Shown: piece after piece, positions 52,665 to 63,047 of the stretch
Numbering within the stretch: position 1 is the stretch's first letter
Layout of the letters: the number at the start of each line of letters is the position of its first letter
Source: Maniola hyperantus
Taxonomy: Eukaryota; Arthropoda; Insecta; Lepidoptera; Nymphalidae
Direction: 5' to 3'
Assembly: GCF_902806685.2 (NCBI RefSeq)
Contig: NC_048553.1
Location: 11,451,440 to 11,515,439 of the forward strand
Length of the DNA: 64,000 nt
Made by a program: the position numbers and the translations under genes
The notes under the pieces: model-generated
Databases searched by the model: none
Told to the model about the DNA's origin: nothing
The model's input: only the letters and a program-made list of their open reading frames with translations

Positions 52665-52786
52665 ATAACTGCCATATCCCTTCCAGGTTAGCCCGCTATC
52701 ATCTTAGACTGCATCATCCCTTACCATCAGGTGAGATTGCAGTCAAGGGCTAACTTGTATCTGAATAAAAAAAAAAAAAAACCTAC
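52665..52786 (+). mobile_element. SINE family F, 3' portion, within the duplication arm
   Basis: 'aactgccatatcccttccag' to 'gggctaacttgtatctgaat' plus A-run. Absent from the other arm, where 'gtacgttccgttcacg' and 'ctacactgtaggtac' lie close together. Confidence 0.82.
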
Positions 52787-53040
52787 AGTGTAGTTTAACA
52801 AAACCTCGCTACTAGGCATCAAAATAGAGGTAAAATGGTTAATAACCAATGCAATTAACAAATGTGTCAACTACACCGATGACATGTGTGATATTGGCAG
52901 GTAAATTGGGTCACAGAAACTCATCTATTCATGAGTTTGGCTATGATGAGGTAAAATTACCTACGTGCTTGCCTACCATAATTTTAACCACAAAATATCT
53001 TGATCATCCCCAAAAGATTATTAAATCTCATCAAGATCAA

Positions 53041-53363
53041 GCTGTGATAGCCTAGTGGTTAGGACGTCCGCCTTCTAATCGGAGGTCGGGGGTTCGATCC
53101 CGGGCACGCACCTCTAACTTTTCAGAGTTATGTGCGTTTTAATTAATTAAATTTACCGGTGAAGGAAAACATCGTGAGGAAACCTGCATGCCTGAGAGTT
53201 CTCCATAATGTTCTATTTCTCTAGTCCGTGATGTTCTCAAAGGTGTGTGAAGTCTACCAATCCGCACATGGCCAGCGTGGTAGACTATGGCCAAAACCCT
53301 TCTCAGTCTGAGAGGAGACCCGTGCTCTGTAGTGAGCCGGCGATGGGTTGATCATGATGATAA
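53041..53363 (+). mobile_element. SINE family G, full length, with 19-bp target duplication
   Basis: The tRNA-like head and body match 43928. ATCCCCAAAAGATTATTAA occurs before the insertion (about 53007-53025) and after it (about 53363-53381). The other duplication arm has the site once, without the SINE. Confidence 0.9.
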
Positions 53364-53406
53364 TCCCCAAAAGATTATTAAGATTGGATATAAAATATAT
53401 GAAAAA

Positions 53407-53628
53407 CTAGCTTATGCTTAGTCCGGACTTCGTCCGCGTTGACTACACTTTCGAACCTCTATTTCGCCCCCTTAGGGGATGAATTTTCAAAAAATTCTTT
53501 CTTAGCGGATGCCTGTGCGATCATAATAGCTATATCTGCATGCCCAGTCCGATCCGTCCAGTATTTTGAGCTGTGCGTTGATAGATCAGTCGGTCAGTCA
53601 GTCACCTTTTTCTTTTATATATTTAGAT
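53407..53628 (-). mobile_element. Helitron-like family A copy
   Basis: CTAG at 53407, 'cgatccgtccagtattttg' and 'cttttatatatttaga'. It is part of the inverted duplication (counterpart 63048-63227). Confidence 0.83.
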
Positions 53629-53770
53629 ACGTAAATAAATGAATAGAAATATAGTATGAAGACATAGACATGTAATTACAGATAGGCAAAGGTCATACCA
53701 GTTTATTTTAAAAAGTGAAGACAAATTCGTAATCTTGTGCTGGTAACACGCACCTCTTGACACATGCAGT

Positions 53771-53942
53771 CCGCGGCAGAAAGTAATGTACATCGGCCTT
53801 TAGAATGACATTTCGGCTTTGTAGAGCGTTGTCTCTGTCACTCATACCTACATGACGTTTTGTCGGTCTCAACGACAGAGACCCCCTATCTACAAATCTG
53901 CTATCTCCTTCTAAAGGTCTATGTACATTACTTTCGGCCGCG
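53771..53942. mobile_element. fold-back MITE, arms about 80 bp
   Basis: The left arm ('gcggcagaaagtaatgtaca', 'cctttagaa', 'gtctctgtc') is complementary to the right arm ('ctaaaggtctatgtacatta', 'ctttcggccgcg', 'cgacagagac') with a loop of only a few bases near 53855. Confidence 0.8.
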
Positions 53943-54194
53943 TAATGTACGAGCGTGCTCCAAAAAAAGGGCGCCTTGTTACCAGGGTTGTTTATTCCAG
54001 AACTAATTTGCATTTGTTGAAACCTTTATAAAACTTCTTTATGTGCGACTTGAAAGATTGCTTGAGAGTACATAATTCAGGTCTTATTTCAGACGGAAGT
54101 AACGTTCATACGCCACTTTCACCATACAAAGTATTGCCCCTTTAAACATACCTAATAGATACTAGTAAGACATTCCGTATACCAGTGGTAGATG
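53943..54194. other. spacer, nothing recognised
   Basis: No match seen. Confidence 0.4.
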
Positions 54195-54276
54195 CATTTG
54201 ATGATCCAAAATTACTTGTAAAAGTTTAATAAAATAAATAGTATTCTATTCTATTTTATTCTATTCTATTCTATTA
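54195..54276 (+). mobile_element. LINE 3' end with (TATTC)n tail
   Basis: 'aagtttaataaaataaatag' then TATTC pentamers to 54276, the form of a LINE 3' terminus. Confidence 0.5.
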
Positions 54277-55628
54277 GTCTTACGTACGTTGCGAGCGGGG
54301 AAGGAGAGAGTTTCACTTCTTTATGTAGTAATGGTTTATTCTTTGGCGCTAGGAAGGTAATCATCGGCCTTAGTTAGCATTCAAAAGGCGTTCCGAGAAA
54401 ATATACCCGTAGCATGCCCCTGAATGCACTGGATAAACTTGTTACAAACTTCCTCAGCACATACCCCCAGAAGACTACTTTGAAACGATTTACCGCTTGT
54501 TTATTCTTGCATATAAAGTTTGCAAACGATACTATATTTCACTTGAGAAATGAAGAATTATTGAGTTAAGTTTGCCGGTGTTTAAAACCATGCGTGTAAA
54601 ATATGGGTAATTTAACCGCCACAGAGTTTTAATTAAAGTCATGGCCTTATTTCTTGAATTCTCTGACGTTCTTGTTTGCACTGGTGCAATGCTGCACGGG
54701 TTTTCTTAGTTTGACCGAAGGGTCTGGGCTCCCAAGCGTGGCTTTCTTGCCCGGGTGGGGCACCGAGTAACTTTATGCCCTGGTGGTGATCTTTTATCCC
54801 GGAAAATCAAAGAGTTCATCAACATCAGCTAGTACATCATATGATATCATAAAGTTAAAGTGACTGTCCATTCCACAAATAAATACAGAAATGTAAGCAT
54901 GACATAACACAAGGTTTTGAAATGAACCTAAAAGCGACTTGAGACTAGTTAGAGCCTAGAGTAGCCAGCCAGAGTTTAGTGTAACGTGGCTTCGTATCCG
55001 TTCGTATAAATAGTGCATCGAGCCAGACACTACCAAATTAGACCAAACTTGTTCCAACTCCGTTGTGGTGACCGTTTATCCAGTATAAACTGTTTGGGAA
55101 TTTCCATACTGTGCTGTACACGTTTTCAAATCCAATTAGGTACCTAACTATCTATACTAGTATAGGTATAGTGCATTCAAAATAAACTGGCGTGTTTCCA
55201 TTTGAGACCGTCATTAGCAATAACAATAGGACATTCAACATGACACGTAAACAATAAGGGTAATAAACCAAACACTCATAGAGCCCATTCATTTTTAAAG
55301 ATGATAATATATTTATAGATCCCTATAGATTTTGATTTTGAAGATTTAAAAATTCGATTGTCATGACAATTATTCGGTCCTTTACTAACTCGATGGCTAT
55401 AAAAACGGCTATAAGAGTTGTTAGAAGATAATATTCAGCCCCAACAGCCAAATAAAAGGAAATTAGAGGGAGGAAAACCTAAACGCAAGCAATCAAATAA
55501 AACGGAGCCAACGAGGCATGGGGTAGGTACCTCAACATAAACAGGGTTCCAGAATTGAGATTGTTTGATAAGAAGAACAGAACCAAATGCTGAAAAGTTA
55601 ATCTTTTTTCAATCATATTATACTCGTA
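54277..55628. other. long spacer, nothing recognised
   Basis: About 1.3 kb without repeat matches or open frames of note. A short family B scrap ('cccggaaaatcaaagagttc') at about 54797. Confidence 0.4.
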
Positions 55629-56021
55629 TCTAAATACATATATAAAAGGAAAAGGTGCCTGACTGACTGACCTATCAACTCACAGTTCAAACTACTGGAC
55701 GTATCTGGCTGAAATGTGGCATGCAGATAGCCATTATGACGTAGACATCCATTAAGAAAGGATTTTTGAAAATTCAATCCCAAAAGGGGTAAAATAGGGG
55801 TTTGAAAGAAAGAAAAGACGTTTATTTTCAAAACTGTGCCACACATCACTGTAATGTCTATTTCTCTAATAAAACACACTTTCGATCTCACAACTGGATG
55901 TAATGTAATGTACACGGAACACCGCACAGCCAGCTCCACACCGACCACAGACAGTGTCGCCCTCTTGCGTCCTAGCAAGAGTTGGTTATTCTGGGGTTGA
56001 AATTTACATAACATAAGCTAG
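55629..56021 (+). mobile_element. Helitron-like family A copy split by a retroposed insert
   Basis: Starts 'tctaaatacatatataaaag', runs to 'aaaataggggtttgaaa' (55807), is interrupted by about 185 bases, and resumes 'ggggttgaaatttacataac' to CTAG at 56021. The insert begins (GAAA)n and carries 'aaaactgtgccacacatcac', as at 50985. The repeated 'ggggtttgaaa' / 'ggggttgaaa' is a probable target duplication. Confidence 0.82.
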
Positions 56022-56654
56022 TTAAAATATAAGCATGTCATTCTTAGGAGCCAAATAATCTACTATCAACGATTTAGTAGTATCTACCTGCTTTTACCGC
56101 CCTAGGCGGTCCTTACAATGAAACCCATTATACTAACATAGTTATTTAAGAATAAGAAACATAGTTTACTAACCTACTAATAATTCTTTTTTTTTTTTTT
56201 GTTAATTATGCACTGTATATTAGTAATAAGAAAAATATTGTAAGGAGAAAATAAAGCTATTTTTATTTATTTATACCTACTTTTAAACCGCTGGATCAAA
56301 AAACTTAAGATAATTATTAATCCTTAGCTCGCTAGTTTGAATGGAGGTCTAAATCAAAATCCTAAAAGCAATATAACAATAAACTTATGCATGTACAACA
56401 TTGAAGCTGATACAGCAGTATCGAAGTCGTGCGTTATTAACTTATTACACGTTACGTGAACCGAGGACTTAGTACGACTTGACTTTGTTGTCGAACATCG
56501 AAGCTCTAAAGTCAGAATATAAAATTAATTTAGTTACTTATAAAGTCATTCATAAGTATTAATAGTGCTACCGATTATTGAAAGTTTTTAAGAATTCTGT
56601 AGGAACTCTTTGATTTTTTGGAATAAAAGTGGTTTAAATGTCACTCTGAAGACG
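56022..56654. other. spacer with a LINE-like tail
   Basis: About 56200-56277 ('ggagaaaataaagctat' then TTTA repeats) looks like a plus-strand LINE 3' end. A family B scrap at about 56590-56640. Confidence 0.4.
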
Positions 56655-56785
56655 TAGTGTTGGAAGACCCTCCACTAGGTGGACGGACGACATCAGATGA
56701 GTCGCAGGGAGCCACTGGATTCAGGCGGCGCAAGTCCCTACAAGAGACCTATGTCCAGCAGTGGACGTCGGTTGATGGTGATGTC
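56655..56785 (+). mobile_element. RTE-like 3' coding end
   Basis: In one plus frame: 'gtggacggacgacatc', 'ggattcaggcggcgcaag' and 'cctatgtccagcagtggacg', ending at TGA in 'ggttgatggtgatg', the common C-terminal '..YVQQWTS.G' tail. Confidence 0.75.
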
Positions 56786-56941
56786 ACTCTACAGGTCTTT
56801 ATTTTCATGCAAAAATATGTAGATCTGTTGCTCCCTTGTGGCGTAATTGAAGGACAGATTGCTTATCCCGGAAAATGAAAAAATCCCACGGGATTTTATA
56901 AATCTGAATCCACACAAGTGAAGTTGCAGGCATTCGCTAGT

Positions 56942-57200
56942 GTGAAATGAATAAAAAATAAGTTAATGATGATTGTGCAAGTTATACGATGAACTGTGGA
57001 CCGTACAGCCAGTTTATCGTATTTTAAATCGGCTAAAATGTTTGTAATAAGACCAGTGTATAAGTGTTTTGATAAAATAGTTCAACGTTTTCGATAACAA
57101 TAATATGTGCAAACTAGTACTAACCCTCTGGCGGCTGGCAGAGTGTAATTAAAGCCTTGTTGGTGTTTTTGGGTCGGAGCCTGACTAAAAACTAATTCGT
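56942..57200 (+). repeat. tandem locus U, copy 1 (5' part)
   Basis: 'aagttaatgatgattgtgca', 'gaactgtggaccgtacag', 'ctggcagagtgtaattaaag' and 'gcctgactaaaaactaattc'. The 3' part is replaced by an RTE-like fragment. Confidence 0.85.
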
Positions 57201-57224
57201 AATTAGTCTGCCGGGGTCCCAACT

Positions 57225-57405
57225 CCCAAGGTGCTAGATTGTCGATCTCGTATTGGAAAGCGCAGAGTTGGAAGACGCCCACTAGGTGGACAGACGACAT
57301 CAAATTGCAGGAAGCCACAGGATTCGGCCCGTGCAAGACCGTGGCATACAAAAGTCTCTACAAGAGCCAAGATATCTAGCGGTGCAAGTCTATCAGTTGG
57401 TGATG
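57225..57405 (+). mobile_element. RTE-like 3' coding end between U copies
   Basis: 'ggtgctagattgtcgatctc', 'gaagacgcccactaggtgg' and 'gattcggcccgtgcaagacc' follow the LINE tail pattern, with frameshifts. Confidence 0.7.
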
Positions 57406-57410
57406 ATGAA

Positions 57411-58210
57411 AGTTTTTGTAACAATACCAAATTACAATGTTTCGATATTCGAAATAGTTCAACGTTGTCAATATGCGCAAACTAGTACTAACCCTCTTGC
57501 GGCTGGCAGAGAGTAATTAAAGCCTTGTTAGTGTTTTTGTGTCGAAGCCTGACTAAAAACTAATTCGGTGAGCTCACATTTGTCCAGTTACAGGTTTTGG
57601 AGTGACAATGTGGCTAATTCCTTTGTACACAATCTCTAAACTAAAGTAAAATAGCACGTCTAAGTCTATTGCTATCCCTTTCATAATGTTGCTTGCGGAA
57701 AAGGATAGCACTAGATTTAGACCTATTAATTTAGTTTAGTTTAGATATTGTGTACAAGAGAATCGACCCCACTATTGGCACCGATTCTAAGCACAACCTA
57801 ATTTTAGAGTATTCGCACCCTCTTCTTACTATTGTAATATGAAAAGGACAGAAGCAGTTTGACATTTCTAAATTTAATTTTTAGATGGTAAAACCCGTGA
57901 TTTTAGCACGCACTCGCGAACCTACTGTTTAAATTTGTATTGTGCACTAAAATTTAGAGTCTTTAAATGTGAAAGTCATGTTCCGTTCCTTTTTTAGCAT
58001 TAGTAAAAAGAAAAGGATGCAGATACTCTAAATTTAGTTTAGAGAGAGACTAGAGAATCGGGGCCAGTGCCGGGATTAAATCGCACTTTGCTGAACGTTT
58101 GCGTCGTGAAAGGCTAGCTTTAAAGCGGGGATTGAAAAGATTCAATTTCAAGTCAACATATTTCATTTTAAATTCATTTTTCAATGAAATAGGCTTTCAG
58201 CGTAAAAGTA
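57411..58210 (+). repeat. tandem locus U, copy 2, interrupted by MITEs
   Basis: U sequence at 57411-57606 and 58066-58210. At the first break, 'tttggagtgac' is followed by MITE sequence; in U copy 3 it runs directly into 'agtggcgggattaaa' (59341). Confidence 0.87.
57607..58065. mobile_element. MITE family M, composite of two
   Basis: 57607-57775 matches the 32048 copy ('tggctaattcctttgtacac', 'ctatccctttcataatgttg'). A second unit to 58065 has ends 'ggcaccgattct' and 'agaatcggggcc'. Outer ends are again loosely complementary. The two were probably inserted together or one beside the other. Confidence 0.72.
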
Positions 58211-58374
58211 TATTTAGATTACCGTGTTTCTAGCGCGCTTGATTTTATAAAGGTTATTTTTTAAAACAACTTTGATACGTTGGTTTAAGTATGAGCTACC
58301 TATTACAATTTCTAGACCTGTTAAGATATTTAGACCGTTTACCGTCCCCAGGTAGCAAACATGCTGACTTTCTA

Positions 58375-58520
58375 TCCATGCCTGAGATTTCTCCATAATG
58401 TTCTCAAAAATGTGTAAAGTCTGCTAATCCGCATTTGACCAGCCTAGTAGACTATGGCCAAACCATTTTCATTCTGAGAGGAGACCCTGTGCTCAGTAGC
58501 GACGAGTTGATCATTATTAT
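58375..58520 (+). mobile_element. SINE family G, truncated copy
   Basis: 'catgcctgagatttctccat', 'gtagactatggccaaacc' and 'gtgctcagtagcgacgag'. Confidence 0.7.
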
Positions 58521-58527
58521 GTGGTAC

Positions 58528-59493
58528 AGAAAAAAGTAAGTTAATGATGATTGTGCAAGTTGTACAGTTGACTGTGGACCGTATAGACAAACGTATTTTA
58601 TAATTTTTTTAGTAACAATACCAATTTATTGTTTCGATATTCGAAATAGTTAAACGTTTTCGATATATGCAAACTTAAACTAACCCTTTAGCGGCTGGCG
58701 GAGTGTAATTAAAGCCTTGTTAGGGCCGGTTGTTTCAACAAACTTTGACGGACACGTAACCTTTAAATATGGCGCTAACGAACGTAAGTAAAGAAAAAGC
58801 GTTGATTCAGCATCTATTAGCGCTAACGTTCGTTAAAAAGTTACGTTTACGTTAACCAGTGCTGGCGCCATTGGTGATCGTCAAATCAGTTCGTAACTTC
58901 ATACTTCTTACAAACGGAATATTTTATTTACAAATTATAATGGAATCAATTTAATTCAAAGCTTTTAATGGTAGTTTTTTTGAAGATGAAAGAGAATTTG
59001 TAAGAAAGAAAAAGTGTTTAAAATGCGAAGTAGCAATATTAATAACTATGTATATAATTTAATATACTTAAAATGAAATAAAAAAAGGATACGGAGAAGT
59101 AAGTTAATTTTTAGGGTTAGTTTCGCAACCAAATTAACAATGACGAACAGTTTTTTGTACAATGAAGCAACGCACTTAAATTAACAGATGTTAAAGTTCG
59201 TCTACGTCTGTTAAATTTTAACGAACGTATCTTACGAAGACCAATGGTTTGAAACAACCGGCCCTTAGTGTTTTTGGGTCGGAGCCTGACTAAAAACTAA
59301 TTCGGTGCGCTCACATTTGTCCAGTTACAGGTTTTGGAGTGACAGTGGCGGGATTAAACCGCACTTTGCTGAACGTTTGCGTCGTGAAAGGCTAGCTTTA
59401 AAGCGGGGATTGAAAAGATTCAATTTCAAGTCAACATTTTTCATTTCAAATTCATTTTTCAATGAAATAAGTTTTCAGCGTTAAAGCCTATTT
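58528..59493 (+). repeat. tandem locus U, copy 3, interrupted by a Harbinger-like element
   Basis: U sequence at 58528-58722 and 59265-59493. The latter includes 'cactttgctgaacgtttgcg' and 'gctagctttaaagcggggat', almost identical to U copy 2 at 58080-58140. A short fourth piece is at about 60760-60825. Confidence 0.88.
58723..59264. mobile_element. PIF/Harbinger-like non-autonomous element with TTA target duplication
   Basis: Ends GGGCCGGTTGTTTCAA and its complement; TTA at 58720-58722 and 59265-59267. Three-base TTA/TWA duplications and G-rich ends fit PIF/Harbinger elements. 542 bp, with subterminal 'cgctaacg.acgt'-like repeats and no transposase ORF. U copies 1 and 2 show the unoccupied site at about 57160 and 57528. 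Confidence 0.88.
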
Positions 59494-59548
59494 ATTTAGT
59501 TTATTGCACTGCAGCACTTGTGAAACTGAAACTTTGACACGTTTTTGG

Positions 59549-59615
59549 TAATCCATACTAATATTATAAATGCGAAAGTGTGTCTGTCTGTCTGTCTGCT
59601 AGCTTTTCATGGCTC
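59549..59615 (+). mobile_element. Helitron-like family B, 5' stub
   Basis: 'tccatactaatattataaat', 'gcgaaagtgtgtctg' and 'ctgctagcttttcatgg', broken by the LINE piece that follows. The same sequence begins again at 60525. Confidence 0.8.
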
Positions 59616-60520
59616 TGGTTTCTGGTTTAAGACATTTATTGTTCCATAAAGAAATTTCCACTTACATGGAACTTACAGGCTATTAAAAAGTGGGTTACAA
59701 AATTGTATCTTAAAGCGCACAGAATTAAAATAGGTTAAGTAGGTAATCATAGGTTATATACATTTCTAATTTCTAGTAGGTACATGTTAAGTATGATATT
59801 ATTTTATAATAATTACACTAGTAGGTAGTTTTAAAATTTTAAAGCACTATCATAACAAAATTCGACGCATCGCGGGTCGATCGACGGACGACGCGAGCCA
59901 CGGCTGATTCACTGCAAAGATTACATAGATTCATTCAAAACTAGTTACTAGATGTGGCAACAAAAAATATTGTTTCTACTTGATAAGTTAGCAATTAATT
60001 TCATAAGATTATTTATGTTTAAGTTTAACTGCTAAAATGGGCTTTGAGTAGTTTTTTAAAAATGTTTACACTTTTGCAATCTTTAATATTTTTAGGAAGT
60101 TTATTATACAATTGAGCACTTTCAAAAGTAATATTTCGTTTACCATAATTAGTCCTTGGTGGGCGTAAGATTATATTGTTGGCACTTCTTAATCGTTGTA
60201 ATTGAGGATATTTATTTTTAATTGTGAAGGTTATATTTGAATGTATTTCTTTTGATAGTAGTTTTCGGATTAAGATACAAGTGTAATATTTGTAAGTATT
60301 AGTTATATTCATTAATTTAGTTTCTTTATATATTTTTTCTGTTGATGTTAAGAAATCATAATTGAATAAAACTTTAATCAATTTATTTTGTGCCGTTTGT
60401 AGTACTTTAAGATTAGTAATAGCGGCTGATCCCCAGACTTGGATTAGATAATCTAAGTGGGGTTTTATAAGGGAGTTATAGATTAAATAACGAACTTTAT
60501 GGGGTAAGCAGCGTACTCAA
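59616..60520 (-). mobile_element. 5'-truncated non-LTR retrotransposon (RT C-terminus)
   Basis: The minus-strand frame is open from about 60505 to 60025. It shows 'HKVRYLIYNSLIKPHLDYLI', 'VWGSAAITNLKVLQ', then 'RSANNIILRPPRTNYGKRNI' and 'FESAQLYNKLPKNIKDCKSV', the region after the RT catalytic core of a LINE. An ATG-initiated ORF would start only at 60381, so the fragment is larger than that. The 3' UTR ends with 'caataaatgtctt' near 59640. No EN domain or catalytic box. Confidence 0.82.
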
Positions 60521-60524
60521 CCGT

Positions 60525-60752
60525 TTATTCCATACTAATATTATAAATGCGAAAGTGTGTCTGTCTGTCTGTCTGTCTGCTAGCTTTTCACGGCTCAACC
60601 GTTTAACCAATTCTGACGAAATTTGGTACAGAGATAGCTTGCATCCCGGGGAATGACATAGGGTACTTTTTATCTCGGAAAATTGAAGAGGTCCCACAGG
60701 ATTGTTAAAAACCTAAATCCACGCGGACGAAGTCGCGGGCATCAGCTAGTAA
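60525..60752 (+). mobile_element. Helitron-like family B, full-length copy
   Basis: 'tccatactaatattataaat' to 'gcgggcatcagctagt', with (GTCT)n at about 60559-60580. Confidence 0.87.
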
Positions 60753-60821
60753 GTCAATAATTTTAGAATTTAAATTCATTTTTGAATGAAAATATAGGCT
60801 CTCAGCGTTAAAGCCTATTTA

Positions 60822-60936
60822 AGTTAAGACATCCGCTAAGAAAGGATTTTTGAAAATTTAATACCTAAAGGGTTACGTAACACGGGGGTTTGAAATTTGT
60901 ATAGTCCACGTGGACGAAGTCGCAGGCATAAGCTAA
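60822..60936 (+). mobile_element. Helitron-like family A, 3' part
   Basis: 'acatccgctaagaaaggatt' to 'cgcaggcataagcta'. Confidence 0.75.
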
Positions 60937-61470
60937 TTCTTCTTCTTAATAAGATCTTTATTTAAACGAGCAAAGAAACGCACTGACTCCATTATGATAA
61001 AGGGAAATAAAGTTGGAAATTCAGAATAAATTCTTTTGCTCGCCGAACCATTATAAAGCATTGGGGACGAAGAGAATTTCCTACTCGAATTTTTGTTTGA
61101 TATTATATAATGAAGAAATCGTAAATTCTTAAGCCCTGGTCACGTAAGACGCGTCATGGCAGAGCAAAGCAGCTTCTTAACGTTGTAATACAAGTAACTC
61201 ATCGTGCTACAAATCCCTAGTGCTGTTGCCGTGAGGCGACTCATTGGTTTGGTGTGATTTACTAGCTCACTGCTTTAGTTTTAAATTAAGTAATGAATTA
61301 TCACCATTACCTCAATTTATTTATCAAACTCAATAATAATTGATAACAAAGTTCGCAGTGGTACCCATTTGGAACAAAGGCCTTGACTTTGACTAACGGT
61401 TGTATGGAAATGTCAATCTATGACTTTTCTATCTCTTTACCGTCCACACCTATGGTCAGTAATCATAGCT
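60937..61470. other. spacer, nothing recognised
   Basis: No match seen. Confidence 0.4.
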
Positions 61471-61600
61471 CCATGAAATGAAATGAAATGAAATAATTTT
61501 ATTTGCTAAATATGGGTAGTTTACAAAGGTCTTAATATATTACTGTTAAAGGCAAAATATTGACCTGAAGTTTGAAACCTAAACTCAGCCTTGTGCAGCA
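61471..61600 (-). mobile_element. LINE 3' end with pentamer tail
   Basis: (TGAAA)n at 61471-61493 then 'taattttatttgctaaatat', the mirror image of an AATAAAAT signal followed by TTTCA repeats on the minus strand. Confidence 0.5.
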
Positions 61601-61635
61601 CACTTTGCTTTTATCGACATTCAAATTTTAACGGT

Positions 61636-61990
61636 AATTTTTTTTTTTTTTTTTGTAACAAGATAATTTTTATTTTTAAAAAGCCAAATCCAAATAAATT
61701 ACACAAAAAAACTTATTTAACTAACATAGTTAGCCTTATCTAATTACTATATAAATCATGACCACGTGGAATGGTGCCAAGAATACTGGCTGCATTTCCG
61801 CGCTGGACAGCCAGGCTGATCCGTTGCGCAAAAAATGAGCCAGCCCGTAACTGTGACATAAATTTAATCGCATGTCATGGAACTGACCTGAATATCAGAT
61901 ACAACGTGACGCGTTGTATCTGACCAAGGCCTTATTTTGGGGACAACTCTCCCCGCGGGGCAACATCGTTATGGGTATTTAATGGCCGAC
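61636..61990 (-). mobile_element. probable LINE 3' region
   Basis: T-run at 61639-61654 as A-tail. The segment 'gacaactctccccgcggggc' to 'catcgttatgggtatttaat' has a counterpart at 62910-62960 ('gacgattctcgcggcagggc', 'catcgttatgggtctttgat'), so it is repetitive. Element class not identified. Confidence 0.45.
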
Positions 61991-62179
61991 AAAATGTCAA
62001 CGCTTTACTTTTGCGCGAATTCAACAAGCCAGATGTTTGCTATTTAAATGTTTTCAAAAATTAAATCAGGAATGTTTTTGTTCATTTGCATGCAAAATAG
62101 CAAGTTATACTTATTTGTTAATTTAAAACTATACTTTGACAAACTCTCTGATGCAATATTGAACATATTGTATTGTATA
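61991..62179. other. spacer, nothing recognised
   Basis: AT-rich. Confidence 0.4.
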
Positions 62180-62372
62180 GTCTTCTATATATAAAATGCA
62201 AAGTCCTGACTGACTGACTTATAATCAACGGACAGCCTAAACCGCTGGTCCTAGAGACATGAAATTTTGAGAGTGTGTTCTTTGTAAAGAGTAGGTATCC
62301 ACTAAGAAAGGATTTTTTGAAATTTCACCCCTAAGTGGGTTAAATAGGGGATGAAAATTTGTATGAAAGACG
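62180..62372 (+). mobile_element. family A-like Helitron, divergent subtype
   Basis: 'tcttctatatataaaatgc', 'ctgactgactgacttataatc', 'agacatgaaattttgagag' and 'aggtatccactaagaaagg'. The CTAG end is missing; family I sequence follows. Confidence 0.65.
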
Positions 62373-62377
62373 GTTAT

Positions 62378-62790
62378 TTTTAGAGTTCCATAGTAAACAA
62401 GGAACCCTTATAGTTTCGCCATGTCCGTCCGTCCGTCCGTTCGTCCTCGGTTAATGTCAGAGGTTATTAGTAATTAGTGGTAGAAAGCTGTAATTTGGCA
62501 TCAGTATAAATATTAATCACGCCGACAAAGTGCTGAAATAAGATTGTGATAATATTTTTTTTTGGGTAGTGTGTGTGTCCCCTACGTGTAAAGTGGGGAT
62601 GTTTTTTTTTTGTCTACCCCATAGCGTGGGGTATCGTTGAATAGGTCTTTTAAAAATACTGTGGGTGCGGGAACATCATTTTTTGATTTCTAGATCCGTT
62701 TGTAAAATATGATGTTTAAAGTGCTAATTTTTATTAGAGTAAAGTGTCCCGTTCCCCCACCTTTATCAGCCAAATGGTAGTGTATAGGAA
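62378..62790 (+). mobile_element. repeat family I, uninterrupted copy
   Basis: 'agagttccatagtaaac', 'cccttatagtttcgcc', (GTCC)n, 'gcgtggggtatcgttgaata' and 'gtttgtaaaatatgatg'. The 'gtatcgttgaa' junction is the unoccupied counterpart of the hAT-like insertion at 5150. It breaks off where the 4930 copy continues to its 'ggccgg' end. Confidence 0.78.
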
Positions 62791-63047
62791 TAGTGATATT
62801 ATCTCTTCATTATTTCTTTCCGTATATTATCTGATTAACAGAGGAAAAACGAACCCATCTGGAATCGTTTGTGTAACAATTTAACGGAGAAATCGTAAAT
62901 GTTTATATTGGGGACGATTCTCGCGGCAGGGCCACATCGTTATGGGTCTTTGATGGCACATAAACTGGCGCCACCTCAGTGTGGTGCCGACCTTATCTCT
63001 ACAGCCTTTTAACTTCTTCACTTTAACAGTTTTTTAACTTGTTCATC
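62791..63047. other. spacer with the 61.9-kb-like motif
   Basis: About 62910-62960 resembles 61938-61984. Otherwise unrecognised. Confidence 0.4.

Larger units (their letters stand above)
52500..53628 (+). repeat. inverted duplication, arm 1 (with two later SINE insertions)
   Basis: The reverse complement of 63048-63660 is found here, interrupted by a SINE F fragment (about 52665-52786) and a SINE G (about 53041-53363). The shared blocks include 'gtcaactacaccgatgacat', 'ctcatctattcatgagtttg' and 'ctacgtgcttgcctaccata', and at the right end the flanking family A copy. A 50-codon open stretch present in both arms reflects near-identity. Confidence 0.88.

Noticed and set aside
52849..53055. Open stretch conserved in two places (52849 and 63413, minus)
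   Set aside because: The two regions are nearly identical DNA copies, so shared codons carry no evidence of selection. No domain recognised.
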